The translations under genes and the position numbers were made by a program. From assembly GCA_031281815.1 (NCBI GenBank), contig JAITEY010000231.1, positions 1-17,006 of the forward strand: DNA of 17,006 nt, given 5' to 3'. Within the stretch, counting starts at the first letter, position 1, and each line of letters starts with the position of its first letter. The stretch comes from Desulfovibrio sp. (GTDB lineage Bacteria; Desulfobacterota; Desulfovibrionia; Desulfovibrionales; Desulfovibrionaceae). Shown here in pieces: positions 7,242 to 13,473 of the stretch. Below the pieces are notes generated by a model. That model had not been told where the DNA came from. It worked only from the letters and a program-made list of their open reading frames with translations, and did not search any database.

Positions 7242-8474
7242 ATGCGCGAATTACCCCCGACGGACGGTCTGCCCCTGCGGGCGGGCGATTTCTTCCGCAA
7301 GCCGCCCAAGCCGCTGGACGCCGGTCTGGCCGAGATGTTCGGTTTGCCCGAAGTCACGCTGACCTGCTCAGGCACGGCGGCGCTGGTCGTCATCCTGCAC
7401 ACCCTGCGCGCTTTGCGGCCGCAACGCGACGAAGTCGTTGTCCCCGCTTACACCTGCCCACTGGTTCCTCTGGCCGTTGCCTTGATCCCCGGCCTGCGCC
7501 CCGTGGCCTGCGACACGGCGCCCCTGAGTTTCGACTTTGATTCGGAGATGTTGCCGCGCCTGTGCTCTGACAGGACGCTGGCCGTGATCCCCGCCCATCT
7601 GGGCGGACAGGTCGCGGACACGGCCCCGGCGTCGGCAGCGGCGCGGCGTTGCGGGGCCGCCCTGGTGGAGGACGCGGCGCAGGCCGTGGGCGCGCGCGTC
7701 GCGGGGCAAAGCGTCGGTTCGGCCGCTGACGCGGCCTTTTTCAGTCTGGCCGCCGGCAAGGGACTGACTACCTATGAAGGAGGAGGGCTGTTCAGCGCCG
7801 ACCCGAAACTCGCCGTCCTGTTGCGGCAAACGGCGCGACGCCTGTTGCGGCCGCATGCGCTGTGGACCGTGCGCCGGAACATTGAGCTTGCGGCCTACAC
7901 ATTTTTTTACCGACCGGATCGCCTGCGTTTTGTGTACGGCATACCCTTGCGCCGCGCTTTGGCTCAGGGGCGGGAAGACAAGGCTGCGGGCGACTGTTTT
8001 ACGCGGGACGACATCCCCCTGCACAGCCTGGACGCGTTGCGCGCCCGCGCGGCCGCCAACGCCCTGCCGCGTCTGCCCGCGCATCTGGAAGCGGGCAGAC
8101 GGCGGGCCGCGGCGCGGCTCGACGCGCTGCTTTCCCTGCCCGGCGTGTTTGTCTTTCAGGACAGGCCCGGCACAGAGGGCACACGGCCCTTCTTCATGCT
8201 GCTCATGCCGAGTGCAAAACGCCGTGCCGCGGCCCTGAAACGACTGTGGGGCGCGGGACTCGGCGTCTCCAGGCTCTTTGTCCGAGCCTTGCCGGACTAT
8301 GCTTCCACAGGGCCGCTTTTCACTGATTCTCCACCTTGCCCCAATGCCCGCGACCTGGCGGAACGCATGCTCACTGTTTCCAACTCCGCCGCGCTTGATG
8401 AGGAAAGTTTCCGGCATATCACCGAGATTCTGCGCGCATGTCTTGAAGCTGCGCCTGTGACGGCGGGCTTGTGA
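7242..8474 (+). CDS. DegT/DnrJ/EryC1-type PLP aminotransferase
   Basis: This 410-residue protein has the DegT-family landmarks. SGTAAL at 43-48 binds the cofactor phosphate, VVPAYTCP lies at 66-73, and PAHLGGQ at 117-123 follows. VEDAAQAVGA at 142-151 gives the cofactor aspartate D144 and Q147. FFSLAAGKGLTTYEGGGLF at 166-184 gives the likely Schiff-base lysine K173. Family members aminate sugar-nucleotide keto groups, for example ArnB, or act as dehydratases. The active-site segment AGKGLTTYEGG departs from the common GKNLGTYGDGG form, so the substrate may be unusual. The ribosome site before 7242 is weak (AAAGAA). The stop overlaps the next start as GTGA. Together with the ArnE/F-like pair this suggests an aminosugar or amino-lipid pathway. 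Confidence 0.82.
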   Translation: MRELPPTDGLPLRAGDFFRKPPKPLDAGLAEMFGLPEVTLTCSGTAALVVILHTLRALRPQRDEVVVPAYTCPLVPLAVALIPGLRPVACDTAPLSFDFDSEMLPRLCSDRTLAVIPAHLGGQVADTAPASAAARRCGAALVEDAAQAVGARVAGQSVGSAADAAFFSLAAGKGLTTYEGGGLFSADPKLAVLLRQTARRLLRPHALWTVRRNIELAAYTFFYRPDRLRFVYGIPLRRALAQGREDKAAGDCFTRDDIPLHSLDALRARAAANALPRLPAHLEAGRRRAAARLDALLSLPGVFVFQDRPGTEGTRPFFMLLMPSAKRRAAALKRLWGAGLGVSRLFVRALPDYASTGPLFTDSPPCPNARDLAERMLTVSNSAALDEESFRHITEILRACLEAAPVTAGL

Positions 8475-9556
8475 AGGCGATCCCCCGCAATCTGCTGGAA
8501 CCGCCCGCGTTTGCCGGGCTTTTCCGGGCCTGTCCGCCGGAGGGTTTCGTCGTATCCCAGCGTTCCGACCTGAGCATATTTCGCGCTGAGTATGACCTGC
8601 TGACCACACTGGGCAGGGATACGCCGGCCTTCCTGCGCCGGACGGCCGACTTTGCGCGCCGGTCCGGCCTGTTCCGGGTACGCGCGGCCTTTGTCGGCAG
8701 CACGGTGACCGAGTACGCAATCCTGCCCCGCGCGGCCGGCCCGGAGGATATCCTTGACGCCGTGCTGCGGGAGCGGGACGAACGCGACCACATCACCGTG
8801 ATCAAGGATTTGCCGGACGCCTCCCCCTTTCCGGACGCGGAAGACAACGCCTTTGCCGATGCCCTGGTGCGCGCGGCCCGCGCGCGCGGCTTCTTTACCC
8901 TGTGCGGACAGGCATTGGCCTATGTACCGATTGATTTCTCAAGCACGGACGCATACCTCTCCCGCCTGTCCGCGGGCAGGCGCAAAGACCTGCGCCGCAA
9001 GCTGCGCCGCGGCCCCCGGCCGGACCCGGAAATCATCGTATGCGGCGATCCCCGCTGTTCCGATCCGGCCTTTGTGGACGAGGTCTATGCCCTGTATCGC
9101 GCGGTCTATGATCAAAGCGAGGTGCATTTCGACCTCCTGAGCCGCGAATTCTTCGCGAGCCTGTTGCGGAGTCGGGATATGGGCGCACTGCTCTTTCTCT
9201 ACCGGCACAAAGGAGAAACGGTGGGCTGGAACATCTGTCTGGCACACAACGATCTGCTGATCGACAAGTACATCGGCTTCCGCTACCCCGCCGCCAGGGA
9301 GCTGAACCTGTATTTCCTGAGTTGGCTGTTCAATCTGGAGTATGCCGTGAACAACGGCTTCAAAGCTTACATTGCGGGCTGGACGGACCCGGAGGTTAAA
9401 GCGAGCCTGGGGGCATCCTTCACCTTCACCCGTCATGCGGTGCTGGTGCACAACCGCGTGCTGCGCGCCGCGCTGTATCCCCTGCGCCGCTTTTTTGAAG
9501 CGGACAGGGCGTCGTTGGCCGCTTCCGTAAAGCCGCATTCGAAAAAAAAAGCGTGA
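8471..9556 (+). CDS. GNAT-fold acyl/aminoacyltransferase, FemAB/COG3146-like
   Basis: The 361-residue protein looks like a FemAB-like or 'BioF2-like' GNAT-fold transferase. A first lobe at about 30-160 is followed by LSRLSAGRRKDLRRKLRR at 164-180, a motif seen where such enzymes bind a phosphorylated or anionic donor. A second GNAT-like lobe contains ALLFLYRHKGETVGWNICLAHND, YIGFRYPAARELNLYFLSWLFNLEYAVNNG and a terminal basic tail SKKKA. Relatives transfer amino acids or acyl groups to peptidoglycan precursors or exopolysaccharide. Donor and acceptor here are unknown. The GTG start overlaps the DegT stop. The 3' end carries nine A residues immediately before a GTGA overlap with the next gene. 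A -1 slip there would fuse this protein to the arginase-like one. Confidence 0.72.
   Translation: MKAIPRNLLEPPAFAGLFRACPPEGFVVSQRSDLSIFRAEYDLLTTLGRDTPAFLRRTADFARRSGLFRVRAAFVGSTVTEYAILPRAAGPEDILDAVLRERDERDHITVIKDLPDASPFPDAEDNAFADALVRAARARGFFTLCGQALAYVPIDFSSTDAYLSRLSAGRRKDLRRKLRRGPRPDPEIIVCGDPRCSDPAFVDEVYALYRAVYDQSEVHFDLLSREFFASLLRSRDMGALLFLYRHKGETVGWNICLAHNDLLIDKYIGFRYPAARELNLYFLSWLFNLEYAVNNGFKAYIAGWTDPEVKASLGASFTFTRHAVLVHNRVLRAALYPLRRFFEADRASLAASVKPHSKKKA
9542..9550 (+). other. A9 homopolymer at the FemAB-like/arginase-like junction
   Basis: Nine consecutive A residues encode Lys-Lys-Lys, followed by GCG and the TGA stop. The downstream gene is in the -1 frame relative to this one, and the codons AGC (9550) and GTG (9553) in that frame are open. 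Transcriptional slippage or -1 ribosomal frameshifting would therefore give a continuous fusion. The run and frames are seen directly; slippage is inference. Confidence 0.6.
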
Positions 9557-10527
9557 ACAGGGACACGCCGACGCCGGCTTTCGGCGCGCCTCTGCCGGCG
9601 CCCGGGCTTGATTTCAACGCGTCCGCCCCGCCGCTTGTGCTTGATTTCAACGCATCCGCCCCGCCGCTTGTGCTTGATTTCGACGCGTCCGTCCTGCGGA
9701 TTGGGCCGGACGAACAGCGCATCGCCCTCGGGGCATGGCGCGAACGCATAGGCTTCGGCTGTTCCCGGCGCGATTCCGCCCGCCTGGAAGCCTTCCTCGA
9801 CCGCGTCATGCCCGAGGCGCACGGGCCGGTGTTCCTCGGCAGCGGCGATTTCCATCATGTCTCCCTTGCCCTGCTGCGCAGGCTCATCCGCGCGCACGCG
9901 CCCGTACCCGCTTCACTTGATCTGGTGATTCTCGACAATCACCCGGACAACATGCTCTATCCCTTCGGCGTACACTGCGGTTCCTGGGCGGGCCGCGCTG
10001 CCGCTCTCGAGGCCGTGCGGCATGTGCATGTCGCGGGCATCACGTCGCCGGACATAGGGCTTCTGCATGCCTGGGAAAATGATTGCCGGCCTTTTTTGCG
10101 GAAGAAGCTGACCTGGTGGAGCGTAGGTCGGCACGCGCCGTTCCCGGCCTGGATTGCCGGGAAAGAACACGCCCGCTGCTTTCGCTCGGCAGATGCGCTG
10201 CTTGCGGCTTTTCTGCCGCGTCTGCGGGACATGGAGAGCGTGTATCTTTCTGTGGACAAGGATGTCCTGCATCCTGACGCGGCGTACACCGGGTGGGATC
10301 AGGGGCTTTTCCGGCCGGAACATGTGGAAGCCGTCGCGGCCTGTTGCGCCGGACGGCTGGTCGGCGTCGACATATGCGGCGACTACGCGCGCCGGTCTTA
10401 CCGGAGCATCGGCAAACGCCTGCTCTGCCGCCTGGACGGGCTTGAGGATGCCCCCCCCGCGGACGAGTTGGACGTCAGGGAGCGCGGCAGGGACATCAAC
10501 GTGAAAATTCTGGAAGCGTTGCGCTGA
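9553..10527 (+). CDS. Arginase/agmatinase-fold hydrolase
   Basis: The product is 324 residues. The arginase-superfamily metal motifs are recognisable: GSGDFHHVS at 96-104 (like GGDHS/GGGxHH), VILDNHPDNM at 125-134 (like DAHxDxN, with D128, H130, D132), and LSVDKDVLHPD at 232-242 (like SxDxDxxDP, with D235, D237). The order and spacing fit a binuclear metal hydrolase of C-N bonds. The GSGDF and DNH variants mean it is a divergent member, so arginine, agmatine, formiminoglutamate or another guanidino/amide compound are all possible. The first strand (LDFDASVLRIG, residues 41-51) is preceded by two extra near-identical copies. The GTG start overlaps the previous stop. A hairpin follows the stop by four bases. 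Confidence 0.75.
   Translation: MNRDTPTPAFGAPLPAPGLDFNASAPPLVLDFNASAPPLVLDFDASVLRIGPDEQRIALGAWRERIGFGCSRRDSARLEAFLDRVMPEAHGPVFLGSGDFHHVSLALLRRLIRAHAPVPASLDLVILDNHPDNMLYPFGVHCGSWAGRAAALEAVRHVHVAGITSPDIGLLHAWENDCRPFLRKKLTWWSVGRHAPFPAWIAGKEHARCFRSADALLAAFLPRLRDMESVYLSVDKDVLHPDAAYTGWDQGLFRPEHVEAVAACCAGRLVGVDICGDYARRSYRSIGKRLLCRLDGLEDAPPADELDVRERGRDINVKILEALR
9607..9705 (+). repeat. 33-bp tandem repeat at the 5' end of the arginase-like gene
   Basis: Units lie at 9607-9639, 9640-9672 and 9673-9705. Units 1 and 2 differ at one base (G/A) and both encode LDFNASAPPLV. Unit 3 is diverged and encodes LDFDASVLRIG, which looks like the native first beta strand. The near identity of the first two points to recent amplification in frame. 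Confidence 0.85.
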
Positions 10528-10531
10528 AACG

Positions 10532-10566
10532 CGCCGAAAAGAGAACACCGGTTCGTATTTTCGGCG
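10532..10566. terminator. Hairpin at the convergent end of the plus-strand operon
   Basis: CGCCGAAAA at 10532-10540 pairs perfectly with TTTTCGGCG at 10558-10566, with an inner GAAC/GTTC pairing around ACCG. It begins four bases after the arginase-like stop. The T tract is inside the stem and does not follow it, so it is not a textbook intrinsic terminator, but position and symmetry suit a bidirectional end-of-transcript structure. Confidence 0.4.
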
Positions 10567-10599
10567 TGCCGGCCTGTCCCGCCGTTCCAATCCCGGATA

Positions 10600-10711
10600 C
10601 CGTCAGGCAAAGGTCATCCGGGATCGGAAATATCGGGTTCCCGAGGTCGGCGAAGGTGACGGCGACGCTGCCGTCAGGCAAAAATCTTCCGGGATCGGAT
10701 GTATCGGGTTC
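10600..10711. repeat. Two 41-bp direct repeats in the convergent intergenic region
   Basis: Copies at 10600-10640 and 10671-10711 differ at five of 41 positions and are spaced 71 bp start to start. Each begins CCGTCAGGCAAA and ends TATCGGGTTC, with GGGATCGGA inside. The first copy also pairs with the DNA just before it: ATCCCGGAT at 10590-10598 with ATCCGGGAT at 10616-10624. The second copy ends inside the stop region of the minus-strand O-methyltransferase. No protein is convincingly encoded. Confidence 0.75.
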
Positions 10712-11369
10712 AGCCGAGCCGCATGGACAATTCAACGCCCTCGGCGAGCCGTGCGGACAGATAGCCCCCGGCGGGCGACCGCACTCGCGCCAGATAATCG
10801 GGACTGTGGTCGGCGTCGTCGGCCGGGACCAACGCCCCCGGTCTGAGACGACTCTCCGCCAGGCACAGAATTTCGGGATACAGCGCCTTGGCGCCGTCGA
10901 GCAGAAGCATGTCGATGTTTTCCGGAAGATCGTCGCGCAATGTTTGCAGCGCGTCGCCTTCCCTGAGTTCCACCAAATCGATAAGCCCGCCGTCCGTCAG
11001 GTTTTGTCGGGCGCGCGCCGCCTTGGACGGCTCGAATTCGCCGGTAATCAGGATGCCGCCGCCGTTGTCCCGCAAGGCAGCGGCAAGATGCAGCGTCGAC
11101 AGGCCGAACGAGGTTCCGAACTCGACAATAACCCGCGCTCCGCAACCCCGCGCAAGCATATAGAGCAATCTGCCGGTTTCACGCGAGACGGCGAGAGGAA
11201 AATCCTTGAGTCTGCCGTAGAAGTCGAGGTACTCGGTCCTGCTCCGCATCAGGCGCTCTACCTCCGCATCGGAGAGATGGGCCACTGCCGCTCTCGTCGC
11301 GGGTTCAGCAGCGGCGGCTTCTTCAAACAGACGGTCCAGCAGGGGGGCAAGGGTAATCAACGTGTTCAT
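10710..11369 (-). CDS. SAM-dependent O-methyltransferase (COG4122-like)
   Basis: The protein is 219 residues with a class I methyltransferase fold. IVEFGTSFGLSTLHLAAAL at 81-99 is the SAM-binding glycine loop. TGEFEPSKAARARQNL at 109-124 supplies the acidic residue for the ribose. MLLLDGAKALYPEIL at 154-168 resembles the metal-ligand segment of caffeoyl-CoA/catechol O-methyltransferases. Acceptor unknown. The ATG at 11369 has GGAG seven bases upstream (11377-11380 on the plus strand). It is transcribed away from the c-di-GMP gene, and faces the end of the envelope operon. Upstream lie a near-consensus promoter, a structured leader and a 21-codon ORF that overlaps this start as ATGA, which suggests leader-based control. 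Confidence 0.85.
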   Translation of the reverse strand: MNTLITLAPLLDRLFEEAAAAEPATRAAVAHLSDAEVERLMRSRTEYLDFYGRLKDFPLAVSRETGRLLYMLARGCGARVIVEFGTSFGLSTLHLAAALRDNGGGILITGEFEPSKAARARQNLTDGGLIDLVELREGDALQTLRDDLPENIDMLLLDGAKALYPEILCLAESRLRPGALVPADDADHSPDYLARVRSPAGGYLSARLAEGVELSMRLG

Positions 11370-11431
11370 GTCGGCGCTCCGGCTTGGGTATGTCGCAACG
11401 CCGGGGCGGGAATGCAGAAAAGAAAACGCAT
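11366..11431 (-). CDS. Putative 21-aa leader ORF overlapping the O-methyltransferase start
   Basis: An ATG at 11431 opens a 21-codon frame (begins MRFLFCIPAPALRH) whose TGA overlaps the methyltransferase ATG as ATGA. A purine-rich GGGGAAGGG lies just upstream, although its spacing to the ATG is short. The start codon is inside one arm of a long hairpin. The arrangement resembles translational coupling through a leader peptide. The frame also stays open further upstream, and no homologue is recognised, so it may be chance. Confidence 0.35.
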   Translation of the reverse strand: MRFLFCIPAPALRHTQAGAPT

Positions 11432-11463
11432 CCCTTCCCCGCCGTTGCGGGAGGTGATGCGTT
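11395..11463 (-). promoter_or_regulatory. Structured leader with two mutually exclusive hairpins upstream of the O-methyltransferase
   Basis: Hairpin 1 pairs 11425-11432 with 11456-11463 (eight perfect pairs, AACGCATC/GATGCGTT) with an inner CCCGC/GCGGG stem (11438-11442 with 11447-11451). Hairpin 2 pairs 11395-11415 with 11428-11448, 21-base arms with three mismatches and one G-T position, and a 12-base loop AGAAAAGAAAAC. Both use 11428-11448, so they cannot form together. On the minus-strand RNA, hairpin 1 forms first and hairpin 2 contains the leader ORF start. I do not recognise a named riboswitch. Confidence 0.5.
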
Positions 11464-11515
11464 GAGTGACGTTAACGCTTACGCGACAAGCCGTAAGAGC
11501 TTGCGTTATGGAAGG

Positions 11516-11544
11516 TGTATACAGGCTCCCCTTCATCATGTCAA
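11516..11544 (-). promoter_or_regulatory. Near-consensus sigma-70 promoter for the O-methyltransferase
   Basis: On the minus strand, TTGACA (plus positions 11539-11544) and TATACA (11516-11521) are separated by exactly 17 bases. The -35 is perfect and the -10 matches five of six. The predicted start near 11509 gives a leader of about 140 nt before the ATG at 11369. Confidence 0.65.
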
Positions 11545-11800
11545 GGGCATGTCGAGCAGAAGAGGCAAAAGCTGAAGCCTCCGCCCGTGCAGGCCGGGAG
11601 GTCGCCCGGCGTCTGCGCTGAAAACAACTCGACTCCGGAAGCAATCCGCCGTATCGTCGCAGCGACTTCGGACGGCACGGGGCAGGGTAATTCCCGGCGA
11701 CAGTACCCGCGCCGGCGCAAACAACGCAACAGGCTGAACTGTTTAGCTGATCTGTTGAGAGGACAACAACCTGTACAATACTATCCCTATGGAGAAATTT
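11545..11800. other. Divergent intergenic region upstream of the EAL gene
   Basis: About 250 bases between the methyltransferase promoter and the EAL start hold no convincing gene. GCCGGG (11593-11598) and CCCGGC (11605-11610) form a 6-bp hairpin without a T tract. TACAAT at 11774-11779 could be a -10 element for the EAL gene, with a leader of about 15 nt, but no -35 lies at a suitable distance (TTGAGA at 11755-11760 is only 13 bases away). Composition becomes AT-rich towards the EAL gene. Confidence 0.4.
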
Positions 11801-13009
11801 ATGTTGCTGGAGGATAAAAAAATTATTCCGTACTTTCAACCCATTCTATGCGCTGATACTTGTACAGTCACGGGCTATGAAGTTTTAGGACGATATATCG
11901 ACGATAATGGTAATATTAGTTCATTAGGTAAATTTTTTCATGATCCGTCAGTTTCAGCAGAATATGCCCTTCATGTTGACCGTATTATTCGCAGGAAAGC
12001 TATGGAACGCTATGCCGAGGAAGCATGTGACAAAGACCTTTACTTCAACATGCGTCTTGAATGGCTTACAGGTGTAGATATACCGCATGAAATTCATACT
12101 TTGCGCTGGGCAAAAGAATTTGATATCGCTCCGGAACGTTTAGTTATTGAAATAACAGAAGAGGAATTTAATATGAACAAAGATTATATTAAAGTCCTTA
12201 CATTTTTTACGGATGCAGGTTGCCGAATTGCCCTTGATGATTATGGAAAAAGCGCAAGCAATATTGATCGGCTTGCCCATCTATCGCCCGCTGTTATTAA
12301 GATTGATATGGAATACATTCAAAAAAGCGCGGAATCTTTCCACCATCGTTCATATATATATTCTCTTACATCATTTGCTGAGTTTGTCGGTGTCGACGTG
12401 TTGTGCGAAGGCATAGAAACGCAAGAACAATTAGATGTATGCATGGAGACCAAGGGACGGTATTTTCAGGGGTTTCTCCTCGGCGTCCCGCAGCCGACCA
12501 CGCGTAATGCCGTAGTCGACTACGAAGCCTTTTCGCAGTCATCGGAAAAACTGCTCTCATCTCTGCACAACAGGATGACGCACACGAATGCTTTGCGTCG
12601 CTCAATGGACATCCTTGTGGAAAGCTTCGTCGCCGAAAACGTTTTTGTCATGGGAAAAACGCCTGTCGACCTGTATCTGATCAATCTCATGCGCACGCTG
12701 CCCCCGCATGTGATGCGGCTTTTCCTGTGCGACCGAAGGGGAAAACAGCTTTCCGGCAACATTGAACGAGGGGCGAACGACATCAGGGTTGCGACGCCTC
12801 CGGGTGCAAACTGGAGGTGGCGCGGTTTTTTCCACGAAGCAACACGTATGTTTGAATCAGGCCGGCAAAGCGGCGTCACAGGAGCATACCGTGACGTGAG
12901 GACGAAAGAACGCATTTTTACCTATTTCACGGTATTGAACAGCGACCTTTTCCTTTTTGCCGATGTGAGGCGTGTGACGTTGAATTTTTGCCTGCCCGAC
13001 AAGTCATAG
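11801..13009 (+). CDS. c-di-GMP phosphodiesterase, EAL domain with YkuI-type C-terminal domain
   Basis: Residues 1 to about 235 form an EAL domain. Catalytic and metal positions are present: E27 in EVLGR, N83 in YFNMR, E117 in VIEITEE, D146/D147 in LDDYG, K167 in IKID, E203 in CEGIE and Q223 in YFQGFLLG, so hydrolysis of c-di-GMP is likely. The rest (about 245-402) resembles the PAS-like YkuI C-terminal sensor domain. No membrane segment is seen. ATG at 11801 was chosen because GGAG lies six bases upstream (11791-11794); the in-frame ATG at 11789 has no ribosome site. The EAL part is AT-rich (hand counts of 16/60 and 20/60 GC on two lines) whereas the C-terminal part is about 60% GC, suggesting mosaic origin. 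It ends nine bases from the convergent GtrA-like gene. Confidence 0.87.
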   Translation: MLLEDKKIIPYFQPILCADTCTVTGYEVLGRYIDDNGNISSLGKFFHDPSVSAEYALHVDRIIRRKAMERYAEEACDKDLYFNMRLEWLTGVDIPHEIHTLRWAKEFDIAPERLVIEITEEEFNMNKDYIKVLTFFTDAGCRIALDDYGKSASNIDRLAHLSPAVIKIDMEYIQKSAESFHHRSYIYSLTSFAEFVGVDVLCEGIETQEQLDVCMETKGRYFQGFLLGVPQPTTRNAVVDYEAFSQSSEKLLSSLHNRMTHTNALRRSMDILVESFVAENVFVMGKTPVDLYLINLMRTLPPHVMRLFLCDRRGKQLSGNIERGANDIRVATPPGANWRWRGFFHEATRMFESGRQSGVTGAYRDVRTKERIFTYFTVLNSDLFLFADVRRVTLNFCLPDKS

Positions 13010-13018
13010 ATATCGACG

Positions 13019-13471
13019 TCATCTGTCCCGGAAACTCCAGAGTTTATAGCCGAAATAATTGCCCAGGGCTATGGCGGGCAAGGTGGCGGCATAGGCCGCG
13101 TATCTGCCGAATCCGAAGAGAAAAAGCGCCTCCATGCCCGCCAGCCCCAGCAGCAGACCCAAGACGTTGACCGTGACGAAGCGTACAAGGGGAAGCGCTC
13201 CTTTGGTGCGCGCGTGGAATACCCTGCGTTTGTTCAGCACATAACTGAAGCTCACGGCGCACATCCAGGCCGCCGTTCTGGCGGGCACGGGCGGGACCAG
13301 CAATCCGGCCAGAAGAAAAACGCAGAAATCCAGCAGGGTGTTGGCAACTCCCACGCAGCAGAAGCGGACGAATTCCGCCGGATCAAAATACTCTTTGCCG
13401 CGGAAACGCTCAACCAGACGCGCCGGCGCGCCGAAACAGCCCCCTCCGGCGCTTCCGGCCGTATTGGGCAC
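13019..13471 (-). CDS. GtrA-family membrane protein (polyprenyl-phosphate sugar flippase)
   Basis: The product is 150 residues with four predicted helices after a soluble N-terminus. EFVRFCCVGVANTLLDFCVFLLAG is the characteristic first GtrA helix with the RFxxVGxxNTxxD pattern. SYVLNKRRVFH follows helix 2, and the end is GNYFGYKLWSFRDR, with the W-x-F ending typical of the family. GtrA proteins are thought to flip polyprenyl-phosphate-linked sugars across the inner membrane. The GTG start at 13471 is two bases after the methyltransferase stop, with only a weak ribosome site; the N-terminal 30 residues or so are Gly-rich and could be partly untranslated. It is the last gene of the minus-strand glycan operon. 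Confidence 0.85.
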   Translation of the reverse strand: MPNTAGSAGGGCFGAPARLVERFRGKEYFDPAEFVRFCCVGVANTLLDFCVFLLAGLLVPPVPARTAAWMCAVSFSYVLNKRRVFHARTKGALPLVRFVTVNVLGLLLGLAGMEALFLFGFGRYAAYAATLPAIALGNYFGYKLWSFRDR

Positions 13472-13473
13472 GC

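Noticed and set aside
7368..8720. 450-codon minus-strand frame opposite the DegT and FemAB-like genes
   Set aside because: It crosses two well-supported genes and has no motif; a GC-skew shadow.
155..10527. tRNA, rRNA or integrase-linked genomic island boundary
   Set aside because: No tRNA-like cloverleaf, rRNA segment, integrase or attachment-site duplication was seen in this stretch.
10532..10566. Canonical Rho-independent terminator
   Set aside because: The T run lies within the stem and is not followed by a T tract on either strand, so it is reported only as a terminator-like hairpin.
10590..10711. CRISPR array
   Set aside because: There are only two imperfect 41-bp copies, with about 30 bp between them, no further units and no cas genes.
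11384..11575. 63-codon plus-strand frame, or a TTG start at 11462 after GGGAGGTG
   Set aside because: The apparent ribosome site is part of the leader hairpins of the minus-strand methyltransferase, and the encoded peptide has no recognisable feature.
11539..11839. Longer minus-strand frame upstream of the O-methyltransferase as a regulator gene
   Set aside because: It would begin inside the divergent EAL gene and run through the TTGACA/TATACA promoter. No helix-turn-helix pattern is convincing.
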